5,726 nucleotides of DNA from Bacillota bacterium (GTDB taxonomy: Bacteria > Bacillota_I > Bacilli_A > Erysipelotrichales > Erysipelotrichaceae): NCBI GenBank assembly GCA_023388535.1, contig JAEWFZ010000029.1:1-5726 (forward strand), read 5' to 3'. The notes under the pieces were generated by a model. The model worked only from the letters and a program-made list of their open reading frames with translations, did no database searches and had not been told where the DNA came from. Every line of letters begins with the position of its first letter. The stretch's first letter is position 1. Of this stretch, positions 1-3,719 are shown in pieces. The position numbers and the translations under genes were made by a program.

Positions 1-35
<35 letters not shown>

Positions 36-59
36 ATTTGCTCAATTATTTTATAGTAT

Positions 60-73
60 GTCACCTAAGTGAC
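60..73 (-). other. Small hairpin in the 16S leader
   Basis: A 5-bp perfect stem GTCAC/GTGAC with a 4-base loop lies about 25 bases upstream of the mature 16S end. It may belong to the leader structure involved in 16S processing, but the partner strand downstream of 16S is outside the window, so this role is inferred. Confidence 0.4.
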
Positions 74-106
74 AAAATCTCTTTTCTGACGTTGTATGTT
101 GCTGTT

Positions 107-123
107 TAGTTTTCAAAGATCGC
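107..123 (-). promoter_or_regulatory. rRNA leader boxA (Nus antitermination site)
   Basis: The minus strand reads GCGATCTTTGAAAACTA, close to the boxA sequence of Bacillus-type rRNA leaders (TGCTCTTTGAAAACTA). In such leaders boxA binds NusB/NusE in the nascent RNA and protects long untranslated rRNA transcripts from Rho and pausing. Its place between the promoter and the 16S 5' end fits. Confidence 0.75.
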
Positions 124-150
124 ACACTGCCTCTTTCGGAGTGCTTTACA

Positions 151-179
151 ATGATAACCTAATAAAAAACTAAAGTCAA
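151..179 (-). promoter_or_regulatory. rRNA operon promoter (sigma-A type)
   Basis: On the minus strand a -35 box TTGACT (179-174) and a -10 box TATCAT (156-151) are separated by exactly 17 bases. The region just upstream (about 185-225) is very A/T rich with A and T runs, as expected of an UP element. Transcription would start near 144, giving a leader of about 110 nt that includes boxA. This is the best promoter match in the window and is correctly placed for the rRNA operon. Confidence 0.85.
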
Positions 180-220
180 CAAAAAACGCTCTTTTTCTTA
201 AAATATTTCTAATAATTTAA

Positions 221-244
221 AATAACCACTCAACAGTGGTTATT
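221..244 (-). terminator. Terminator of the DUF402 gene
   Basis: A perfect 10-bp inverted repeat (AATAACCACT and AGTGGTTATT) with a 4-base loop includes the stop codon of the DUF402 gene (242-240). On the minus strand it is followed by TTAAATTATT, so the U-tract is interrupted. It sits about 40 bases upstream of the rRNA -35 box and would separate the two transcription units; the weak U-run leaves some chance of read-through. Confidence 0.65.
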
Positions 245-788
245 TATCATGCTTTTTTCGTTTTTCTCGGTCCAAACCAAGGTATAAATTATAATATCCC
301 TCGAGCTCTTCTGGATCGAAGGGTCCTTGTCGCGAAACCGCCATTTGGGCTAAAACGTCCAATTGATTTTCTAAAATCTTAACCAGCGGCTTGGGATAAT
401 TCATCTGTCGCCGATGGCGAGCAAACTCGTCCTCATCTAAAATAATAATGTCGCCGCTTGGAAAAACTTTTAAATCCAAATCGTAATCGATGTTTTTGAG
501 CGCTTCTTCATCAATTAAAGATGGCGAAGCAATATTACAATAATAGGTTACCCCATTTTTACGGATCATCGAGATGACGTTAAACCAAGATTTCTTATAA
601 AAGAAACAAATCGCCGGTTCCCGGGTTTGCCAGATGCGTCCGTTGTTTTCAGTGACGATGGTTTTATAAGTGACCAAAACGTAAAAGTCATCAGTTTCTT
701 CCAAAAAGGTCCCTTTTGCCCAAGTTCTATGTAAACTACCATCGTGTTTATACGACTGGATAAATATTTGTTTGCCAATTTCCAACAT
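240..788 (-). CDS. ygaC: Nucleoside tri-/diphosphate phosphatase, DUF402 (YgaC/Ntdp) family
   Basis: The 182-residue product matches the recalled B. subtilis YgaC/S. aureus Ntdp family over its whole length: an N-terminal QSYKHDGSLHR (11-21), TVTENNGR-type strand and TREPAICFF (55-63), and the acidic metal-binding sets DYDLD (101-105) and LDEDE (117-121), with N85 before them. The family is known to hydrolyse nucleoside tri- and diphosphates using a divalent metal in a barrel-like DUF402 domain, in the cytoplasm. The C-terminal helices end in a charged tail (DREKRKKHDK). Start choice: an in-frame TAA lies two codons upstream, and there is no Shine-Dalgarno sequence. A TATAAT box ends 7 bases before the ATG, suggesting a leaderless mRNA. 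The gene is single, bounded by hairpin terminators on both sides, and immediately precedes the rRNA operon. Family assignment is confident; the cellular role is not established by the sequence. Confidence 0.9.
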   Translation of the reverse strand: MLEIGKQIFIQSYKHDGSLHRTWAKGTFLEETDDFYVLVTYKTIVTENNGRIWQTREPAICFFYKKSWFNVISMIRKNGVTYYCNIASPSLIDEEALKNIDYDLDLKVFPSGDIIILDEDEFARHRRQMNYPKPLVKILENQLDVLAQMAVSRQGPFDPEELEGYYNLYLGLDREKRKKHDK

Positions 789-795
789 AGTTTAC

Positions 796-801
796 ATTAT
801 A
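796..801 (-). promoter_or_regulatory. -10 box abutting the DUF402 start codon (predicted leaderless)
   Basis: The minus strand reads TATAAT at 801-796, a perfect -10 hexamer, with only seven bases before the ATG at 788. Transcription would therefore begin at or one base before the start codon. No convincing -35 box lies at 16-18 bases upstream, where the DNA is occupied by the thiT terminator. No ribosome binding site is visible, which fits leaderless translation. Confidence 0.6.
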
Positions 802-804
802 CAA

Positions 805-834
805 CAAAAAATCGCTTAGCTGAGTTAAGCGATT
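805..834 (-). terminator. Intrinsic terminator of thiT
   Basis: A perfect 9-bp stem (AATCGCTTA 810-818 pairing with 826-834) is followed on the minus strand by a run of Us (809-805). The stem includes the last codons of thiT and most of its stop codon. It stands only a few bases upstream of the -10 box of the DUF402 gene, so terminator and next promoter are packed together. Confidence 0.85.
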
Positions 835-1402
835 ATATTTGGTTCTGCCGTTTTATCATCGGCCACAATACTTCATATAAGATAGGTAACAAGATTACAC
901 AATATATTAAGGTAGGAATCATGTACCCTGCATTATAGGAAATGGATCCCGCCCAATAGCTAGCCGGATTAACCTCAGGGTCTTGTGGTAGCCAGTAAAA
1001 GACGCCAACCCAAGCATGGGAAATTAAGCGGATTAAATTGGTAAGCGTCGCTCCCAAGACTAAGTTTAATGGTGAAGCTTTACCTGAAGCTTTTTTCGGA
1101 AACAATCCCAGAAGTGGGGCTAAGCCATAAATCCCAAATGGGAGAATATAATCAAAGAAAATTTGATCAAATCTCAATAGATAGGTTTTTGTAAACAAAA
1201 TCTGCATGACGATCGACAATAAAGCCACCGTCAAACCCTTCATCCAACCCAAGTCATAAGCGGCCAAGAGCAAGACTACGGTACCTAAACCTAAGGAACC
1301 TCCATTAGGCATTTGAAAAATTGGAAGTTGACTCGCAAAAACATCCAATACGGTAAACAAGGCCAAATACATAGCCATTTTTACTAGATCCAAAGTTTTC
1401 AT
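833..1402 (-). CDS. thiT: Thiamine ECF transporter substrate-binding subunit ThiT (YuaJ family)
   Basis: A 189-residue hydrophobic protein with about six membrane segments. It matches the recalled B. subtilis YuaJ pattern: VLDVFASQ then MPNGGS (31-36), a GWMKGLTVALLSIVMQ segment (52-67), FFDYILPFGIYGL (82-94), RLISHAWVGVFYW (125-137) and SISYNAGYMIPT (153-164). ThiT is the S component of an energy-coupling factor transporter; it binds thiamine in the membrane and uses a shared EcfA/A'/T module, not present in this window. H129 and N157 fall where thiamine-contacting residues lie in characterised ThiT. The gene has a strong ribosome binding site GGAGGTG (1416-1410), seven bases from the ATG, and is controlled by the TPP riboswitch directly upstream, which independently supports a thiamine role. 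It is transcribed alone and ends in a hairpin containing its stop codon. Confidence 0.92.
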   Translation of the reverse strand: MKTLDLVKMAMYLALFTVLDVFASQLPIFQMPNGGSLGLGTVVLLLAAYDLGWMKGLTVALLSIVMQILFTKTYLLRFDQIFFDYILPFGIYGLAPLLGLFPKKASGKASPLNLVLGATLTNLIRLISHAWVGVFYWLPQDPEVNPASYWAGSISYNAGYMIPTLIYCVILLPILYEVLWPMIKRQNQI

Positions 1403-1409
1403 AAAAAAA

Positions 1410-1431
1410 CACCTCCATAAGTGAGGCGTAG
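1410..1431 (-). promoter_or_regulatory. Expression platform: Shine-Dalgarno sequestering hairpin
   Basis: On the minus strand CGCCTC (1428-1423) can pair with GAGGTG (1415-1410), which is most of the thiT ribosome binding site, with a 7-base loop. The overlapping hexamer CTACGC (1431-1426) can instead pair with GCGTAG (1459-1454), which belongs to the 3' conserved part of the TPP aptamer. The two pairings compete for CGC. Inference: TPP binding holds GCGTAG in the aptamer, so the sequestering stem forms and translation of thiT falls; without TPP the antisequestor frees the site. Confidence 0.65.
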
Positions 1432-1445
1432 AAAATCAACTTGGT

Positions 1446-1515
1446 TGAACTCCCTACGCTAGCATAATCTAGATCAGGTGATAAGGGTTTATCTCAGCAA
1501 ATGCACCCCTGTTCA
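1446..1515 (-). ncRNA. TPP riboswitch (THI element)
   Basis: The minus strand carries the conserved TPP aptamer parts in order: GGGGTGC (1510-1504), GCTGAGA (1498-1492), ACCC (1487-1484), ACCTGATCTAGATTATGC (1479-1462) and GCGTAGGGA (1459-1451). A closing P1 stem TGAAC/GTTCA is formed by 1515-1511 and 1450-1446. The aptamer binds thiamine pyrophosphate. Here it stands between a promoter and thiT, so it makes thiamine uptake responsive to cellular TPP. No terminator hairpin with a U-run is seen between aptamer and gene, pointing to control at translation. Confidence 0.95.
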
Positions 1516-1522
1516 CAAAAGC

Positions 1523-1551
1523 ATTATAACAGAAAGAATCGTGCTATACTA
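1523..1551 (-). promoter_or_regulatory. Promoter of the thiT riboswitch transcript
   Basis: A perfect -10 box TATAAT lies at 1528-1523 on the minus strand. The start point 7 bases further is about 1516, exactly the first base before the P1 stem, so the RNA begins with the aptamer. The -35 region (about 1551-1545) is poor (TAGTAT or AGTATA) and coincides with the -10 box of the opposing msrC promoter. Confidence 0.6.
1542..1550 (+). promoter_or_regulatory. Extended -10 promoter of msrC (predicted leaderless)
   Basis: TGCTATACT is an extended -10 element (TGn then TATACT at 1545-1550). Only six bases separate it from the ATG at 1557, so transcription should start at or beside the start codon. 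The AGGA at 1551-1554 is two bases from the ATG, too close to serve as a normal ribosome binding site. The -35 position overlaps the -10 box of the thiT promoter on the other strand. Confidence 0.55.
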
Positions 1552-1556
1552 GGAAC

Positions 1557-2009
1557 ATGAAATTTGAAACCTATAAAGCCCTCATCGAAAACCTGGATGA
1601 TGAAATCGCCCTCTTAGCCAATACAAGTGCCTATCTCAATTCGCTTCTAGAAGACATCAATTGGATCGGCTTTTATCGATTAATCAGTCAAGAATTGGTT
1701 CTTGGTCCGTTTCAAGGAGAAGTGGCTTGTGTCAAGATTGAATTAAGCAAAGGGGTTTGTGGCCATGTCGCCAGCACCCAAGAAGCTATTATCGTCGATG
1801 ATGTTCATCAATTTCCCGGGCATATAGCCTGTGACCATCGCTCCAACAGTGAAATGGTACTACCGATTTTTATCGACGACCAACTCTATGGCGTGCTCGA
1901 CATTGATTCCCCAAGTTTTGCGCGTTTTACAGCTACTGATTTAAAAGAAATGGAAACCATCGTCAAACTATTAGAAGCTCAGCTCAAACAAATAAAAAAC
2001 GCCAACTAA
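1557..2009 (+). CDS. msrC: Free methionine-R-sulfoxide reductase (fRMsr, GAF domain)
   Basis: A 150-residue single-GAF-domain protein. Family hallmarks are NWIGFYRL (35-42), LVLGPFQGEVACV (48-59), KGVCGHVA (65-72), FPGHIACDHRSNSE (86-99) and the very conserved VLDIDSP (113-119). The three cysteines C58, C68 and C92 have spacings of 10 and 24, the same as C84, C94 and C118 of the E. coli enzyme. The family reduces free methionine-R-sulfoxide, not protein-bound, with thioredoxin as electron source, in the cytoplasm. The N-terminus is a little shorter than some homologues, but an in-frame TAA at 1527-1529 and no other start codon after it fix the ATG at 1557. It is a single-gene unit, divergent from thiT, and converges on the operon ending at 2016 with a 6-base gap. 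Its last codons also encode the terminator of that opposing operon. Confidence 0.93.
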   Translation: MKFETYKALIENLDDEIALLANTSAYLNSLLEDINWIGFYRLISQELVLGPFQGEVACVKIELSKGVCGHVASTQEAIIVDDVHQFPGHIACDHRSNSEMVLPIFIDDQLYGVLDIDSPSFARFTATDLKEMETIVKLLEAQLKQIKNAN

Positions 2010-2014
2010 GGCGT
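1993..2014 (-). terminator. Terminator of the pgpA-lipoprotein-AAC(3)-like operon
   Basis: On the minus strand the stem ACGCC/GGCGT (2014-2010 with 2003-1999), with a 6-base loop, is followed by a run of Ts to about 1993, interrupted by one A. The stop codon of the operon's last gene is at 2018-2016, so termination follows immediately. The whole element lies in the 3' coding end of msrC. The stem is short (5 bp), so strength is uncertain. Confidence 0.65.
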
Positions 2015-2015
2015 A

Positions 2016-2738
2016 TCATAAGGTCATTAAATTGACCGCTGCTTGTTGAAAATCGACAACCGTCGCTACCATCGATCCGGATACGATGGTTTTTTTCTTT
2101 TCCGTCTTCTCAATCGCCCAGCGGTATTTCTCTGGTTCTTCAAGATAATCCAAATAATCAGAAGCTTTACCGTCAAAACGTGTCGCAACTTTTTGAATTG
2201 GCTGTTGGCTATCGAAAACATAACCATATTTTAATTCATGAAGGGCTGGGTAATCTTCATTAAAAAACAAAATTTTGGCCTTTAAATCATACAAACCCCT
2301 GAACGGAGAATCTTGACCGAATAAAAAATCATGGCCTACCAAAGAATTTAAATAACGACTATCGTGACCCCAACTACAGAAAACAACCATTTCATTTTCG
2401 TGAAACAAACGGCCTTGAAGCCGATCCATCGCCAACAATACGGGATGATACTGGGCTTTAAGATAGCGCTTGGTTTTAAAAACATCTTGAATCTTAATGA
2501 AACGATCACGCAAAGCCAGATCTGCTACTTCCGCTTTAACATAGGAATTCATCACTTGATAGCTACACAAGGTACCCTCGTTTAAATATTTCGATAATTC
2601 ATCAATTAACTGAGCCGGGCCAAGTAAAAGTTCATCCAAGATGGGATGATAATGAACCAAAATTAAATCATTCGGACCAATCCCCAATTGTACAAACAAG
2701 GAACGTAAGTCCACAGAAATATCTAAAGGTTTATTCAT
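2016..2738 (-). CDS. Divergent AAC(3)-fold (Antibiotic_NAT / YokD-type) protein
   Basis: A 240-residue protein with the scattered pattern of aminoglycoside 3-N-acetyltransferases: an N-terminal LFVQLGIGPNDLILVHY (14-30), the central YHPVLLAMDRLQGR (97-110), and GQDSPFRGLYDLKAKILFFN followed by ALHELKYGY (141-173). The family transfers acetyl from acetyl-CoA to an amine. It is shorter than typical resistance enzymes (about 260-280 residues) and departs at key places: the usual VHSS after the first strand is VHYH, and the conserved His-x-x-Glu is H167-E-L-K170. I therefore would not call it a resistance gene; the substrate is unknown. Its ATG overlaps the end of the lipoprotein gene by 8 bases, with AAAGG (2751-2747) eight bases upstream, so it is probably translationally coupled. 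It is the last gene of its operon; its codons 3' of 2100 also contain the msrC terminator. Confidence 0.7.
   Translation of the reverse strand: MNKPLDISVDLRSLFVQLGIGPNDLILVHYHPILDELLLGPAQLIDELSKYLNEGTLCSYQVMNSYVKAEVADLALRDRFIKIQDVFKTKRYLKAQYHPVLLAMDRLQGRLFHENEMVVFCSWGHDSRYLNSLVGHDFLFGQDSPFRGLYDLKAKILFFNEDYPALHELKYGYVFDSQQPIQKVATRFDGKASDYLDYLEEPEKYRWAIEKTEKKKTIVSGSMVATVVDFQQAAVNLMTL
2068..2096 (+). terminator. Intrinsic terminator of msrC, inside the opposing gene
   Basis: A 7-bp stem ACCATCG/CGATGGT (2068-2074 with 2084-2090), extendable through an inner ATCC/GGAT, is followed by seven uninterrupted Ts (2090-2096) and more after a C. It lies 59 bases beyond the msrC stop and within the last 30 codons of the AAC(3)-like gene on the other strand, where the T-run corresponds to a Lys-rich stretch (KKK). 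It is a stronger terminator than the opposing one. Confidence 0.8.
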
Positions 2739-3138
2739 TAATATAGCCTTTAAGTTTTAAGGTATTAATAAAATCGGTATAAGGACGATCGCCGACATAG
2801 AAGTCATCGACAACGCCGTTTTTAATAAAAAAGGTAGTTGGTGTGGCGGCTATATCCTGCTTAATATGATTTTCCACTAGATCCTTTAAATCTTCTTTAT
2901 TGTAATACATATCCACCAAAACGACTTTGGCTTGTTTACGCGATTTTAGGGTTTCTTCTAAGGTTGGACGATAAGCGATACAAGCCGGACAATCCGCAAC
3001 CGAAAGCACTAAAACAAAATCTTCTTTATCTTCGAATAGTTTGATGGCCTCCTTGGCAGTGTGTTCTAACTTCGCTGCTTTTGGACTACAACCGGCTATA
3101 ACCAATACAATTAAAATTAAGGCTAAAAGTTTCTTCAT
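2731..3138 (-). CDS. Thioredoxin-fold lipoprotein (CPAC motif)
   Basis: A 135-residue protein beginning with a lipoprotein signal: MKK, a hydrophobic stretch, then the lipobox IAGC with the lipidated Cys at 17. The mature part has a thioredoxin-like fold: FVLVLSVADCPAC (41-53) with the redox motif C50-P-A-C53, a VVLVDMYY strand (72-79), and the cis-proline region ATPTTFFIKNGVV (98-110). It should be anchored on the outer face of the membrane and act in thiol-disulfide exchange; partner and direction (oxidase or reductase) are not evident. The start ATG overlaps the pgpA stop as ATGA, and GGAGG (3153-3149) lies ten bases upstream within the pgpA coding region. The next gene overlaps its 3' end by 8 bases. 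Middle gene of a three-gene operon. Confidence 0.85.
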   Translation of the reverse strand: MKKLLALILIVLVIAGCSPKAAKLEHTAKEAIKLFEDKEDFVLVLSVADCPACIAYRPTLEETLKSRKQAKVVLVDMYYNKEDLKDLVENHIKQDIAATPTTFFIKNGVVDDFYVGDRPYTDFINTLKLKGYINE

Positions 3139-3617
3139 TTTGCTGATTCCTCCAATCGATGTGAGTGCGCTAGCTTTGAGGCACCTGCCGCTACCAACGC
3201 CCCTACGATATCGTCTAAGAAGGTATTACATTGGGATTTGTTTTCGTTAAGTTCCCCAATAATACCTGGTTTCACTTTATCAATATAGCCAAAGTTAGTC
3301 AACGCGATTGAACCGTATAAATTACAAATACTATAAGCCAATACTTCATCAACACCAAACAAACCATAATCCTTTTTAATCTTACTTTGTAATTCGTTAT
3401 CGAAAAGATTTTCTTCATCGACCGCCACATCCAAAGCGATGCCGGTCATCACCGTAAAATACACTTCCCGCTTAGATAAAATTTCCATAAGATCATCATA
3501 AACTTCTTTACGATCCACCTTTTCCATATACGGTCGCTGTAAAAACACGATTAAATCCACTAAATCTTCAATGGTTACGCCACGACTATCCAGAGCAGCG
3601 ATACATTTATCTTTCAT
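3135..3617 (-). CDS. pgpA: Phosphatidylglycerophosphatase A family protein (YutG-like)
   Basis: A 160-residue protein matching B. subtilis YutG/PgpA. Recognisable parts are RGVTIEDLVDLIVFLQRPY (12-30), KREVYFTVMTGIALDV (49-64), GVDEVLAYSICNLYGSIALTNFGYIDKVKPGI (88-119) and NTFLDDIVGALVAAGASKLAHS (131-152). The DE (90-91), D113 and the TFLDD acidic pair (135-136) are the likely catalytic or metal residues. PgpA proteins remove the phosphate of phosphatidylglycerophosphate in phospholipid synthesis; in Bacillus-type YutG this role is less certain. There are no clear transmembrane helices, so it would be soluble or peripheral. Start choice: an in-frame TTG at 3623 lies one base from the ribosome binding site, so it cannot be used, whereas the ATG at 3617 is seven bases from GAGGTGA (3631-3625). 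First gene of the operon. Confidence 0.88.
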   Translation of the reverse strand: MKDKCIAALDSRGVTIEDLVDLIVFLQRPYMEKVDRKEVYDDLMEILSKREVYFTVMTGIALDVAVDEENLFDNELQSKIKKDYGLFGVDEVLAYSICNLYGSIALTNFGYIDKVKPGIIGELNENKSQCNTFLDDIVGALVAAGASKLAHSHRLEESAK

Positions 3618-3624
3618 CTTCAAA

Positions 3625-3669
3625 TCACCTCATTTAAAATATTATACCCCAAAGTGATATCAGCCTGTT
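3625..3669 (-). promoter_or_regulatory. Promoter and ribosome binding site of the pgpA operon
   Basis: A perfect -10 box TATAAT is at 3646-3641 on the minus strand; a start near 3634 gives a leader of about 17 nt. The -35 position (3669-3664, AACAGG) is poor. The ribosome binding site GAGGTGA is at 3631-3625, seven bases from the ATG at 3617, and settles that start over the upstream TTG. Confidence 0.6.
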
Positions 3670-3706
3670 ATCAAATTTATAACATGATAAAATAACACTA
3701 TCAAAT
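3655..3706. promoter_or_regulatory. Cluster of TATCA/TGATA elements between divergent promoters
   Basis: The short intergenic region holds a palindrome TGATATCA (3655-3662), an inverted pair TTATCA/TGATAA (3668-3673 and 3685-3690), and a further TATCAAAT (3699-3706) that repeats the one at 3669-3676. TGATA copies are 30 bases apart (3655, 3685), as are the TATCAAAT copies. This could be an operator shared by both divergent units, but the region is A/T rich and no known binding site is recognised. Confidence 0.3.
3665..3693 (+). promoter_or_regulatory. Promoter of the M32 peptidase-DtxR operon
   Basis: An extended -10 (TGA then TAAAAT at 3688-3693) lies 17 bases after a weak -35, CTGTTA (3665-3670). 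Transcription would start near 3700, giving about 20 nt before the ATG, which has AAGGAGA (3707-3713) six bases upstream. The -35 region coincides with that of the opposing pgpA promoter. Confidence 0.45.
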
Positions 3707-3719
3707 AAGGAGAACCAGC

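Noticed and set aside
48..75. A second promoter-like pair on the minus strand (TTGTCA, 16 bases, TAAAAT) right before the 16S 5' end
   Set aside because: It would start RNA about 6 bases from the mature end, bypassing boxA and the processing leader. The GTCAC hairpin explains part of it, and the upstream promoter at 151-179 is far better.
84..94. TTCTGACGTTG in the rRNA leader resembles the 3' repeats at 5610-5678
   Set aside because: One mismatch over 11 bases, single copy, on the strand opposite to rRNA transcription; chance is the simplest explanation.
832..837. Another TATAAT on the minus strand at the end of thiT
   Set aside because: Its start point would fall within the thiT terminator hairpin, and the transcript would be terminated at once; the TATAAT at 796-801 is better placed.
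566..938. Open frames of 64-70 codons overlapping the DUF402 and thiT genes
   Set aside because: They are shadows of confidently identified genes, without ribosome binding sites or recognisable domains.
2022..2037. Hairpin GGTCA/TGACC just after msrC as a plus-strand terminator
   Set aside because: Only 5 bp and followed by GCTGCTTG with no T-run; the hairpin at 2068-2090 with seven Ts is a much better terminator.
2043..2585. Plus-strand open frames of 63 and 73 codons inside the AAC(3)-like gene
   Set aside because: Antisense to a gene with family-level similarity; the first runs straight through the msrC terminator hairpin. Composition gives no protein family.
2016..2738. Aminoglycoside resistance gene
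   Set aside because: Only the fold-level pattern matches; key positions differ and the gene sits in a housekeeping-type operon with no sign of mobility.
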